From Lucinisca nassula (Eukaryota > Mollusca > Bivalvia > Lucinida > Lucinidae), in contig OY757015.1 of assembly GCA_963580285.1 (NCBI GenBank), positions 132,750,029 to 132,814,028 on the forward strand: DNA of 64,000 nucleotides, read 5' to 3'. The position numbers and the translations under genes were made by a program. Positions 11,748 through 21,696 of this stretch are shown piece by piece (position 1 is the first letter of the stretch; each line of letters opens with the position of its first letter). The notes under the pieces are model-generated. The model ran no database searches and had not been told where the DNA came from. It was given only the letters and a program-made list of their open reading frames with translations.

Positions 11748-13547
11748 GTCGTGAGCTTTTGGGATCACTTTTTGTCCGTCGTCCGTCGTGCGTGCGTGCG
11801 TCCGTCTGTGCGTAAACAATTTCTTCAAACGACATCTCCGAAACCACTGATCGGATTTTGACCAAACTTCACAGGAATGATCTTTAGGTGGTCCCCTTTC
11901 AAATTTGTCCAAATAGTTCCGGTCCGTCGCACATCTAGGTCACAGGAGCAAAAAATATATCTTTTTCACCGAAAACTTAAAAAAGCTTCTTCTCTGAAAC
12001 CACAAGGCCCAGGTCTTTGATATGTGGTATGAAGCTTTATCTAATGGACCCCTACCAAGATTGTTCAAATTATAGTGCTGGGGCCAAAAATGCCCCCGCC
12101 CCAGGTCCCTTTGGTTTTATGTAGGATTTTATCGGGAAAATCTTTAAAAATCTTCTTCTCTGAAACCGCAAGGCCCAGGTCTTCGATTTTTGGTATGGAG
12201 CTTGTTCTAGTGGACCCCTACCAACATTGTTTAAATTATAGTGCTCCGGGGCCCTTTGGTTTTACATAAACTTATATAGGGAAAATCTTAAAAAATCTTC
12301 TTCTGTGAAACCACAAGGCCTAGGTGTTTGATATTTGGTGTGAAACTTCATCTAGTGAACTCTCTCAAGATTGTTTAAATTATAGCCCTGGGGCCAAAAA
12401 TGCCCCCGCCCCGAGACACTTTGGTTTTACATAGACTTTCATTGGGAAATATTTAAAAGTCTTCTTCTCTGCAACTGCAAGGCCCATGTCTTTGATATTT
12501 GGTATGGAGCTTCATCTAGTGAACCTCTACCAAGATTGTTCAAATTATAGTGCTTCGGCCAAAAATGCGCCTGCCATGGGGTCCTTTGGTTTTACATAGG
12601 CCTATATAGGGAAAATCTTTAAAAATATTCTCTGAAACCGCAAGGCCCTGGTCTTTGATATTTGGTATGAAGCTTCATCTTGTGGACCTGTACCAAGATT
12701 GTTCATCTTATAGCCCTGGGACCAAATTATAGCCCTGGGACCAAAAATGCCCCCCGCTCAGGGGCCGTTTGGTTTTACATAAACTTATATAGGGAAAATC
12801 TTTCAAAATCATTTTCTGTGAAACCACAAGGCATAGGTGTTTGATATGTGGTGTGAAATTTCATCTAGTGAACTCTATCAAGATCGTTCAAATTATAGCC
12901 CTGGGGCCAAAAATGCCCCCGCCCCGAGACCCTTTGGTTTTACATAGACTTATATTGGGAAATATTTAAAAGTCTTCTTCTCTGAAACTGCAAGGCCCAT
13001 GTCTTTGATATTTGGTATGGAGCTTCATCTAGTGGACCTTTACCAAGCTTTTTCAAATTATAGCCCTCGGGCCGCAAATGCCCCTGCCCCGGGGCCTTTT
13101 GGTTTTACATAGACTTATATAGAGGTAATCTTTGAAAATCTTTTTCTCTAAAACAGCAAGGCCCAGGTCTTTGATATTTGGTGTGAAGCTTCATCTAGTG
13201 GACCTCTTTCAAGATTGTTTAAATTATAGCCCTGAGGCCAAAAATGCCCCCGCCCCGTGGCCATTTGTTTTCACATAGGCTTATATAGGGAATGTCTTTA
13301 AAAAGATCTTCTCTTAAACCGCAAGGCCCAGGTCTTTGATATTTGGTGTGTAGCTTCATCTAGTGGACCTTTGCCAAGATTGTTCAAATTATAGCCTTTG
13401 TTGATATTTGGTATGAAGCTTCACCATTTTAGACCTCCCTCAACATTATACACATTATAGCCCTGGGGTCAATAATGAACCTCCCCGGGGCCCACTTTTC
13501 CTCTGTGGATCAGGTGAGTGATCCAAGGCCATTATGGTCCTCTTGTT
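11748..13547 (-). mobile_element. Pearl/Helentron-like element copy 1 with ~165-bp tandem monomers
   Basis: The minus-sense 5' terminus is at 13,500-13,547 (caagaggaccataatggcct, then tggatcactcacctg). About nine diverged monomers follow, each with caagattgttcaaattatag, ccctggggccaaaaatgccc, ttggttttacatag, and ctgcaaggcccaggtctttg. The other end has a GTCCGTCGTCCGTCG stretch (11,776-11,812). The layout of conserved ends around a ~160-bp array resembles oyster pearl/CvE and BIV160-type elements, which are thought to be Helentron-derived. That assignment is inferred, and no Rep/helicase sequence is present. Confidence 0.7.
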
Positions 13548-13830
13548 GACTGATGTGAGGTTTAACATCCCCGTCAACACTGTGTAGGTCATTTTGGAGA
13601 CTTTGCTTCCAGATTTGTGGGACTTTTACCCACAGATGAAATGACATCTTAAGCTCTGCTGCCCAGTGAATCCAATAGGGTTTAAATGCATAGACTGTTC
13701 AACTGGCACCACTTTGCCTTGGAAAGCTTAGAACCTCTAAACTGTTTACCAGTATTCATCCGTTTTCGGTTCCAGTTCTGCGTGGAAGCACCATGTAGCC
13801 CAATCTATTTCTTCAAGCTCCGATGGGCAT
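13548..13830 (-). mobile_element. SINE family A, diverged copy
   Basis: Clear match from gatgtgaggtttaacatccc to cttcaagctccgatgggc, with several substitutions and small deletions. It abuts the terminus of the preceding element. Confidence 0.75.
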
Positions 13831-13922
13831 TCTAGACATCACTAATGATTTTCTGGTACACATGTGAGGGCTACAGGGCCAGTTGGCCCTCTTGTTTAAT
13901 TGCGTCAATTAATAAAATTGTC

Positions 13923-14054
13923 ATTAATCGAGTAATTTCGTATTGGCGAAGTTACAGGCCCTCGGTCAGCTGTATTGGCCTCGGCCTTCGGCCTCGGGAC
14001 AAAACAGCAGACGTCGGACCTGTAACTTGGCCAGTGCGAAATTACTTGATTAAT
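13923..14054. mobile_element. 132-bp palindromic MITE
   Basis: The left arm attaatcgagtaatttcg, then tattggcgaagttacagg, pairs with the right arm cctgtaacttggccagtgcg, then aaattacttgattaat. The centre is GC-rich (ggcctcggccttcggcctcg). Confidence 0.7.
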
Positions 14055-14119
14055 ATCATTATATTCTTATCGATTAGAAAGAGAGTCATCTGTTGAAACT
14101 GGACTGGAACCAAGGGTTT

Positions 14120-14415
14120 TGTTTGTTTGAATAGGGGTTTAACGTCCCCGTCAACACTATTTAGGTCATTTTGGAGACGTTGCTTTCAATTTTGTGGGAC
14201 TTTTACCCTACATTGAGGTGAAATGTCACCTCAAACCCTGCCGACCAATGAAACCAGAAGGCTTAAATGCATTCGATCTGACTCATACCGCTTTGCCTGG
14301 GCATGCTTAGTTCTTCTAAGCGGTTTACAAGTAATCGTGTGTGGTCAGATTCAGCTCTGCGTGGAAGCATCATGCAGCCAAATCTATTTCTCCAGGCCCC
14401 GATGGGCGGGGACGA
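14120..14415 (-). mobile_element. SINE family A
   Basis: Flanked by ggaaccaagggttt (14,106-14,119) and ggaaccaaaggttt (14,416-14,429), a 14-bp duplication with one mismatch. Confidence 0.8.
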
Positions 14416-14419
14416 GGAA

Positions 14420-14510
14420 CCAAAGGTTTGGCTTGACAAACAGTAAAGACCCAGACCATACGCTGCAGAGCGCGGCGTCAGATCAGGGTCTGCCCTTTTT
14501 GCAAAAACAA
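14420..14510. repeat. CAAACAGTGNAGACCCAGATC hairpin, copy 1
   Basis: The sequence caaacagtaaagacccagac faces gatcagggtctgcccttttt. Related palindromes occur near 28,620, 37,380, 38,000 and 38,565. Confidence 0.5.
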
Positions 14511-14623
14511 AACAAATCAAGTGAAACTAAACAGTTAATATCTCAGTCTATGGCTATTTCCCAGTCTACATTCAGAGGGTACTCTTAGTGCTTTGATTTG
14601 CTTGACGCGACTCGGTTTAATTG

Positions 14624-14858
14624 CATTAAGAAAACACGCCTATAAAATACATTGTAACCTTTATCGCCGAAAAAATGAAAGTTTTAAGAGGAAAAATTGT
14701 GATATTTTTTCTTATTTCTGCTCTAAAATATAAATTGTGTGTGCTCGTAAGAACCACCCCTAAAATATTTTAGAGCAGAAATAAGAAAAATAAGGTTTAC
14801 CCCTGCAAAAAAGTGGGGTTCAAGGGGGTCAAAATTATATAGGCGTGTTTTTGTGATA
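14624..14858. mobile_element. Hairpin MITE abutting the HSPA12 exon
   Basis: Termini cattaagaaaacacgccta and taggcgtgtttttgtgat are the family's inverted repeats. The core atttctgctctaaaatataa ... tattttagagcagaaat is partly deleted. The right end lies 14 nt before the exon at 14,873. Confidence 0.8.
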
Positions 14859-14872
14859 TTTGTCTATTACAG

Positions 14873-15044
14873 GCTGGCATAAACAGCGCTATGTTGTCAA
14901 TAGCCCTTGAACCTGAAGCGGCCTCGCTATATTGCCAGTATCAACATGTTGAACAGGAATCAAATCCAGATGACCAATCAGAGTCAGCGGTTGTGTTTAC
15001 CCCGCCTAAACCGGGAACCAAATACGCTGTGATTGATCTTGGAG
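14873..15044 (+). CDS. HSPA12-like Hsp70 family protein, second visible exon (57 codons + 1 nt)
   Basis: This exon follows acceptor tgtctattacag, begins in phase 0 (AGINSAM) and ends in phase 1 at GGAG|GTTGTA. It continues the exon at 1491 without a gap. The motif LSIALEPEAASLYC (codons 8-21) is the strongly conserved HSPA12 IALEPEAAS block. The end, YAVIDLGG, is the start of the second phosphate-binding loop DxGGGT of the Hsp70 ATPase. The segment in between (QYQHVEQESNPDDQSES) is the variable loop of the family. It has no in-frame stops or frameshifts. The next exon, expected to open with GT and a VDITVHE-like strand, was not found before the gap at 17,762. It may lie in or beyond the gap, or the locus may be truncated. 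Confidence 0.9.
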
Positions 15045-15052
15045 GTTGTATA

Positions 15053-15348
15053 TAATTTGTTTGATTTGAGGTTTAACGTCCCCGTCAACACTGTAAAGGT
15101 CATTTTGGAGACGTTGCTTCCAATTTTGTGGGACTTTTACCCGACATTGAGATGAAATTACTTCTCAAGCCCTGCCGCCCAATGAAATCAATAGGGTTTA
15201 TAAGCATGGACGGGCCGAATCGCACCTCTTTGCCTGGGCAGGCTTCCACTAAGCTGTTTACCAGTACTCGTGTGCGGGTCGGTTTCAGCTCTGCGCTGAA
15301 GCATCATGCAGCCCATCTTTTTCTTCAAACCCCGATGGGCTGGGGCGA
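15053..15348 (-). mobile_element. SINE family A inserted at the exon donor
   Basis: The target-site duplication ggaggttgtata occupies 15,041-15,052 and 15,349-15,360. The left copy spans the last 4 exon bases and the first 8 intron bases of the HSPA12 exon. Confidence 0.87.
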
Positions 15349-15360
15349 GGAGGTTGTATA

Positions 15361-15749
15361 CAATACTAATACGTCTGATATGAGAACAAATATGTTTCAG
15401 AGGAAATAGTTTTGATACCTGATTTTCACGTTCTCACTTATTTATAAATTAATTAATTCTTTTTGGTTAGGGTGGTTGAGTGAAGCGAAAATGTATTGTG
15501 CATCACTGGGGCGGGCGTCCTAGTGATATTGGCTTTCAGCAGGACAAGACCTGCTGTCCTTGCAGCAGGTACGGGTAGAGGGTGGGGGAGATGCTGTAAT
15601 TTCTTCTGTTTCTACGCTTACATTTATTTTTTTCTTTCTCCCCTTTCCCTCAGATTCATCTCCTCTACTTCTCTTCTATTTCTTTTCTTCCTTTCTCTAT
15701 GATATGATACAAAATGACCCACAAGGGTTGACGTGTGGTATATTATAAG
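15361..15749 (+). other. Intronic sequence with no gene seen
   Basis: The content includes a pyrimidine-rich stretch (15,600-15,710: ttctttctcccctttccctc) followed by AG, but the downstream frame is short and unrecognised. Confidence 0.5.
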
Positions 15750-15872
15750 AACCTCACATGGGTGCGAGGCGTGGATGGAAAAAGCCGTCTCGAGGGTTAC
15801 TGTCCGGCATCACGAGGCTTGCCGAGTAATGCCGGACAGTGATCCCGAGGGACTTATTTTTCTATGTGAGTC
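15750..15872. mobile_element. Palindromic MITE, copy 2 (opposite sense to 10,451)
   Basis: The core ttactgtccggcatcacgag ... aatgccggacagtgatcccg matches the reverse complement of the first copy. The outer arms are shortened. Confidence 0.75.
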
Positions 15873-15963
15873 GCAAAGTTCAGCAACGGATCGTCAGGTG
15901 GTTTTTCTCCGAGTACTTCGGTTTTCGCCCAAATCTGATTAACGATCGGTTTGATATATACTG

Positions 15964-16761
15964 ACCGGAAATAGAAACTATACACTTTTACATTGTCTCG
16001 CCTGACAAAACAAGTGGATGCTTCAGTTAAAAAATTACTGAGTAAGGATTTGACTAACTATAGACATGAACCCTGTAACAATTTAAAGAAATTCTGGTGT
16101 TCAAAATAAAAGGTTTTGGGGGAAAATGTAAAAAAGTGCATTTTTCACAAAATCTGGTTGTAATCGCATTATGACTTCAACATGTTTGCGTATAGGTAAT
16201 AAGTTAAAAGCAAGGAATAAAAAAAATAACAAAACATCCAAAATTTATCGAGAAACAAACATTTTATTGAAATCTCATTTTTTTTTTTTTTCAGCAAAAT
16301 TTTCAAAATAATGTTTCAAGCCAAAAATCGACCTGAAAATGCCTTCAATCATTTTAGCATCTTCAGCTGTGTCTTAAATATTGATTAAATATAACACCGC
16401 AATCAGAAATGCCACTTTTGCTCACTTCCGGTGGTTTGGTCCAATATTTAAAGGGCCATAACATTTCAACCATTGTGAAAATTTTCATTTTGTAAATAAT
16501 ATTCCAACATTAGAGTATGATTATACTGGTAAAAATGGGAATCACATTCGCGATGGGAATCAATGGAAATTTGAAAACCAAGATTTTGTCCTTTGCCTTG
16601 AACCTGTGGCTTTACCCATTAAATCGTAGCTATCAGTAAACATTTTATTCGATAAATCAGACATGCCACTGATAATAATTTATATAATTGCAATTCAAAT
16701 TTCATTAAAATATTTTGCCGGTGACAATTTGAAAAATGAGTGTATAGTTTCTACTTCCGGT
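15964..16761. mobile_element. 798-bp element with 22-bp terminal inverted repeats
   Basis: The left end accggaaatagaaactatac (continuing ac) and the reverse complement of the right end differ at one of 22 positions. No ORF of transposase size lies between them, so it is a non-autonomous DNA element or deletion derivative. No clear target duplication is visible. Confidence 0.65.
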
Positions 16762-17430
16762 GAGTTTAAGTGAAATGATTTTGCAACGACAGAAAAACCA
16801 AATAAAAAGAATCGTAATAACGGCCGCGGTAAAAATACACCTGTGGACTCAAAAGCGTTCAAACTCCTATGAAATAACTTTAATGAATCTCTTTGCATCA
16901 AGTTAGTTTGACAAGCAAATGTCATTCATCAAAGTATTCTAAAACTACATCAAGCAATTGATTGGTCTCATTTTGGCAAACACTTTCTGATTGACATTTG
17001 AGATGTATTTTGATTGGACAGTGCAGGAGTCAGCAAAGAAAAGTACACCACTTTGTGTTTTGAATTTATTTCTGTCTGGCAGGATGTTAGTATATATTGA
17101 ATGATGTTTCAAGTCAGAATGAAATGAAGCTCATCAAAGTTTAAATGTTTTTGTGTCCAAAGGTGTAGATATTTTATGCGTAATTTAAATGCCAAAAGCC
17201 TGTTTCGGATTTTTTTCTGTCAAAAATCCACTTAGCTCATTAGTACAAGCACTAGCAAAGCCCCATATGTCATAGCCAATGGGATGTCACCATCCTAGAA
17301 TTACAAAATTAAGATCATCCCTTCAATCGCACCTTATTTATTTCCGGTTCGGCCAGGGGAAATTGGGGTCCGTCAAGCAATTCTGGCAATGATATGGCAA
17401 GGCTTGTTAGCTTACCGGAGCCGAAGGCTC
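16762..17430. other. No gene recognised
   Basis: Unique-looking AT-rich sequence. A short terminus related to the 11,277 MITE (ggggtccgtcaagcaattct) occurs at about 17,365. Confidence 0.5.
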
Positions 17431-17434
17431 TGTT

Positions 17435-17462
<28 letters not shown>
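17435..17462 (+). repeat. Poly-G tract (28 G)
   Basis: An uninterrupted G run. Its length is likely unreliable in the assembly. Confidence 0.95.
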
Positions 17463-17465
<3 letters not shown>

Positions 17466-17529
17466 TAGTAAAGTCAGTGGTCCGTGGTCCTGGTCCGTGG
17501 TCCGTTGTCGTCGTCCGTCTGCGTCAACA

Positions 17530-17761
17530 TTTTACATGCATGCATGTAAACACACACAATTCACACCGGCATACATGCACATACCCATGCATGCATGCAC
17601 ACATGCAGACAAACACGCAAGCATGTAGACACACACACATGTCATGCATTCATGCACATGTGCATCACCCATGCATGCATGCAAGCACACACACATGCAG
17701 ACACACATGCATACTTGCATGCACACGTGCATAATTTGCATGCACACATGCAAACACAGAC
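17530..17761. repeat. CATGCA/ACACACATGCA minisatellite
   Basis: Irregular units of catgcatgcacacatgcaga and acacacac run directly into the gap. The His/Cys-rich ORFs on both strands here are its translation. Confidence 0.9.
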
Positions 17762-17961
17762 NNNNNNNNNNNNNNNNNNNNNNNNNNNNNNNNNNNNNNN
17801 NNNNNNNNNNNNNNNNNNNNNNNNNNNNNNNNNNNNNNNNNNNNNNNNNNNNNNNNNNNNNNNNNNNNNNNNNNNNNNNNNNNNNNNNNNNNNNNNNNNN
17901 NNNNNNNNNNNNNNNNNNNNNNNNNNNNNNNNNNNNNNNNNNNNNNNNNNNNNNNNNNNNN
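17762..17961. other. Assembly gap, exactly 200 N
   Basis: The round number suggests a placeholder size rather than a measured length. Confidence 0.98.
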
Positions 17962-18330
17962 ATCATGATGGGTAGTACATTTTTCATATCAGTTTGGGTA
18001 CCTGGACAGCTGGTGCCAGGGATGCAATATCAGTGCTCCCGAATAATCGACGGATCGTCTGACAAGTTCGGAATAAACCGGCTCGGTCTGGTAAATATCA
18101 CAGCTACGCAGGACCATTTGTCCGTTGAAATTTTCGGGGCGAATTGCGATGTTTTGGGCGAAAATACTGAGGGCGAATCTATTATCTGAAAATTGACATA
18201 TCAAAAAATTTGTTATATAATTAACATTCCGCTGGTTTCTGAAGCGTTGTAGCAGGGGCTGACAAATCCATTGCCCGGCCACCCGAGACAAGTCCGAAAT
18301 CGCGCCGGACGGGTGCACTTTGACCATACC
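17962..18330. other. Unassigned sequence open on both strands
   Basis: A + strand frame stays open to the stop at 18,187-18,189 and a minus frame is open over 17,989-18,327 (112 codons). Neither gives a protein I recognise. The segment tgcccggccacccgagacaa to ccatgcctggtcgggcaagt looks like an imperfect inverted repeat of a dispersed element. Confidence 0.35.
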
Positions 18331-18920
18331 ATGCCTGGTCGGGCAAGTGCAAAAAAATCTTCTTAAACGGTCAGTCTTTTGAGTCCTTAAATACGGTAAA
18401 ACTAGACCAGTAAGTAAATCACAATAATTGCTGCACTGTCCGTCCCGCCTTGTCTCTTAGACAAACCATCTGTGAATTTATAACGGTTCAATTATGACAA
18501 TATTGTTAATCCCTGTCATATAATTGCCAATTAAACATGATTGCCCTGCGGTGCGTGTCTTTCATTTCTGGTGTAGTGTGTACCTAAGCCTACAATGTTC
18601 CGCGTGCCAGGGTTTGAAAATATGGTCAAGTTAATTTGCATTTATCCCCCAATCATAAAATTTTATCCACAATCAATGTGAAAATGATTTAATCACTCCT
18701 AAGATGATTAGCTATATCTAACAGTAGATATATGCATAATAAAAACCGACTAATCTACTCTCTTGTGAATGGTTATGTTTTGACGCCAAATAGCTGACGC
18801 TTGGCGGGAAAAGTTGAACGCTTTAATGTGTGTAAACACATCTATATGTTGTTGTTAGTTATTGACACTGAGCTTCCGGGGATAAGTCGGAACTTGTGCC
18901 AAGCGCTGTTTTCTATCCAT
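18331..18920. other. No gene recognised
   Basis: AT-rich sequence without repeats or ORFs that I can support. Confidence 0.5.
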
Positions 18921-19580
18921 CTCTATCCACAACCGTTTAGCTACGGTATCCGACAAAACATAGAAAGACAGAATGAAGAACCGACATAACATAGACGTGT
19001 CATAAGGCAGAAGCGACCATTAATAGAAAGACAAAAGAAAGATATTTATCTATCTCTTGTCGCACCCGATCATTATTGCAGCAAACACTCATTTACCAGA
19101 CAGTCAGTGATTAGTTATTCAGCGCCCGCTTACTGTCTCGCTTCAGTCAACTTACCGTTATCATGACTATTGTTGCTTGTGATATAATGTTGTTTTTTTA
19201 TTGAAATAAAATGAGTTAAGAGTATCTGTACTTGTACTATGTTTTCACTGTTTAATTCTTTTTCCTTCTTTTTACCTGAGTTTTGTTTTTTGAAAACCGT
19301 TATTTTACGGGTCATCTAGTTTTGAATAGTTAGTTGGAAAGCCTCAAATTGGCTTTGAAGGCTTTTTGTACAAAATTTTGCGGATTCAAAAATATGTATA
19401 TATATATGCAAAGATCGTGTCAATAAAATTTTCTCTGTTTTTGAAATTTTTCTACGTCGTTTTTTCTATGTTTTTTCTATCTTATTTTTCTATGTTGTGA
19501 CGTTCAATCTTTTGTCGCGTCTATGTTATGTCCGGTCTATGTTTTGTCTTTCTATGTTTTGTCATGAACCCGTTTAGCTG
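18920..19580. mobile_element. Inverted arms built of a 15-16-bp iterated ACATAGA motif
   Basis: The left arm (18,925-19,045) starts ccgtttagctacgg and continues gacaaaacatagaaagacag. The right arm (19,440-19,580) on the minus strand starts acagctaaacgggt and continues gacaaaacatagaaagacaa. The right arm contains at least five units of the type gacaaaacatagaaa. The interior (about 400 bp) has no supported gene. Confidence 0.55.
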
Positions 19581-19897
19581 TCGATAAAATAATTTTTACC
19601 AGTTCCAAACATTTTTTTATGAAAGAGATACGCCCCATTAAAATAAAACAACTTTAAACACGTGTGGGGTTGCCGGGGTCGGCATTTACCGATCGCGTGC
19701 AGAAAAATGGTAGCGGTTTTTGTGGGAGGTGATTTGGATGGCGGAAAACTTTGATGTTCACATGGAACTTGCTTGTAGGGTGTGAAAGTTTGGGCTCGTT
19801 TTGGATGGAAGGGGTCCTCGCCTTGCGGTTGGATCATTAAATTGTTAACTAAACTGCATTCTTTTAATCTCTTATCTCGTTTTGTTTCAGTAGCCAT
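19574..19897 (-). CDS. Hypothetical 107-residue ORF, unrecognised
   Basis: This is the longest minus ORF outside obvious repeats. It starts with ATG in a good context (G at -3, G at +4: agaaATGGCT), opens MATETKRDKRLKECSLVNN and is basic and Pro/Phe-rich (HPKRAQTFTPYKQ, SFPPSKSPPTKT). It has no signal peptide, membrane segment or domain I know. Its last codons overlap the outer end of the iterated-motif element at 19,440-19,580, so it may be element-derived or a chance ORF. A possible donor (GGTAAATG) inside it would make it a first exon. Function unknown. Confidence 0.25.
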   Translation of the reverse strand: MATETKRDKRLKECSLVNNLMIQPQGEDPFHPKRAQTFTPYKQVPCEHQSFPPSKSPPTKTATIFLHAIGKCRPRQPHTCLKLFYFNGAYLFHKKMFGTGKNYFIDS

Positions 19898-20070
19898 TTC
19901 TTTTTAGTTGTTGTTTGTCTGTCCGTCCATCCGCAGTTGCATTGAGTACCAACCACACGTTTTTGTTTAGAACTAAGGATAAAGTTTCATTCTAGTCTAT
20001 TTGTCAATTTATTTTCTGTTATACTATGATATCAAATAGACTATGTTTAGCAATATTGTAGCATCATACA

Positions 20071-20290
20071 GTACAGTCTTAGAAATCTTATTATCCCTCA
20101 CGATCGTGCGTGATGAATTTCGAATGTCACGTGACTTTTTAGCGTGGGTTTTCCGTGGAGTAATCGTGGAACTAGCGCGGGTTTTGCGTGGAGCGTGGAG
20201 AACGAACGTGAGCTCGCGCAACGCGAGCGTGATCGCGAGCGTGGAAAAGATTAACGGTAAACGCGAAGAGGATTATCTATCTTTCGTTTT
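20071..20290 (+). mobile_element. Element end with 43-bp terminus and GCGTGG-iterated body (left-end copy)
   Basis: The terminus runs 20,071-20,113, from tacagtacagtcttagaaat to ccctcacgatcgtgc. It is followed by irregular GCGTGGA/GCGTGGG words (agcgtgggttttccgtggag, ggaactagcgcgggttttgc). The exact reverse complement of the terminus is at 34,208-34,250. The ORF at 20,043-20,384 is a repeat translation. Confidence 0.65.
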
Positions 20291-21095
20291 GCGAGAAATA
20301 CCTGTATTGAACCAGTTTTTTTTTTTGGGTTTTTTTTTTTTGCGCAAACTGTATATTTATTTTATTAAATGGGGCAGAAAGTAATTATCGCAAAAACACA
20401 AATAATTTTAGAGAGTTATACCTTTGGTCATAATCCCGATGAAGTTTATCAGGATGACCCGGGATGCATGTTTTTTTTTTGTTTTGTTTTTTTTCACACA
20501 TGCATATACAAAATTTTCAGCCCAACGTTGGGTCTACAATGACATGACGTGGTAACATTTTCGCATCACTGTCGGCCCGACATTGGCCTGCTGTAGTGTG
20601 CTCGCTCCATACGTATTGATATTGAGATATATTTATCTTATTTACTGTACTTACTATATGGAGGAAAGAGGTATGATCTTGAGGAGAAAAGAAGAATTCA
20701 TACAATAAACACAAACCCCGCTTGGATATCAACAAATTTTTAAAACCCTCGCATATACGATTCAAAAGGCATATCGTCACTTACGTATGTTATTATGTAT
20801 CAAAAAGAGTATCTGACGGATGCATGGGCTCACGCACATACCCACAGCCGATCCTGAAGCACGTGCCCATTGTGGGCATTTGACTGAATACAGCAGTGGC
20901 TGACATTTAACGCCGAAAGAGCACGGGAACGGACTGCATCGAACCAGGGTCGTTCATCATACATACCTGTGTAAAGTTCAGTTTTAGAATACTGACTTTT
21001 ATCTGCTCACACAAAGTATGTTGACCTATGACATGTCTCAAGTTCATGTTCTACAACAATAAAAAGTTCTTTATGACGCACGACGCCATTGATTG
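20291..21095. other. No gene recognised
   Basis: Contains two poly-T runs (20,319-20,340; 20,471-20,492). The remaining sequence is unremarkable. Confidence 0.5.
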
Positions 21096-21097
21096 AC

Positions 21098-21354
21098 ACA
21101 CCACGTTAACAAGTCCATGAAATGAACTCCTCCTAAACCCCACATTATATAGAGAAAATGGGGTTTACGGGGGTATAAATTATTTTTCTCATATTTGTTC
21201 TCAGACATAGATTGTGGCTACTAGTTAGAGACAGTTCTAACGAGCACCCACAACATATGTTTGCCGTATAAATAAGAAGAAAATCAGGGATTTTCATCAG
21301 AAAAGTAGCCGTTTTGGATACGTGAAAAAAATAAACTATGTCGCACGGATGCGA
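21098..21354. mobile_element. Hairpin MITE (8874 subtype), diverged
   Basis: It shares aacaagtccatgaaatgaa, cctaaaccccacattatata, and the core gattgtggctactagtta ... taacgagcacccacaaca. The core is shortened. A SINE fragment follows directly. Confidence 0.65.
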
Positions 21355-21507
21355 GGCCCCCGTCCATGGGGGCTTGAAGAAATATATGGGTTGCATGATG
21401 CTTCCACACAGAGCTGAATCCGGCCCGCACACTAGTACTGGTAAACCGCTTAGAGGATCTAAGCCTGTCCAGGAACCTCGGTGCGAGGCGGACCGTCCAT
21501 GCTAATA
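21355..21507 (+). mobile_element. SINE family A, 5' half only
   Basis: It runs from gcccccgtccatggggg to ggaccgtccatgctaata, then stops. The 3' half and tail are missing. Confidence 0.75.
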
Positions 21508-21696
21508 ACGTTTTATAAAAGGGTTATCCTTTGGAAGCAAGAATACACCACAGAACTGAAATATATGGAGTGTACATGTTTGCTGGGCCAGCTTTACCTC
21601 TTTGCCGCAGGCTATCTTTGCCGCGAAATCCATGCTAAAGTTACGCGGAGTGTATTTAATTATTACCTGTATGTACAACTGATAATAAATTATAAA

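Larger units (their letters stand above)
1707..14872 (+). other. 13.2-kb intron of the HSPA12-like gene
   Basis: The stretch lies between two in-frame, phase-0 exons that are contiguous in HSPA12 proteins. It starts GTAATT and ends tgtctattacag. It holds a CT tract, two opposed repeat arms, hairpin MITEs, four copies of the CAAA-tailed SINE, a Helentron-like array and palindromic MITEs, described separately. I saw no additional convincing exon. Stretches 1063-1490 (upstream) and 6420-7090, 7407-7640 and 9664-10450 inside the intron hold nothing recognisable. Confidence 0.8.

Noticed and set aside
17389..18189. His/Cys-rich ORFs, some spanning the N gap
   Set aside because: Translation of the CATGCA minisatellite and of undefined bases.
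20043..20384. 113-codon + ORF
   Set aside because: Covers the GCGTGG element; the N-terminal part repeats in the element copy at 33,990-34,262.
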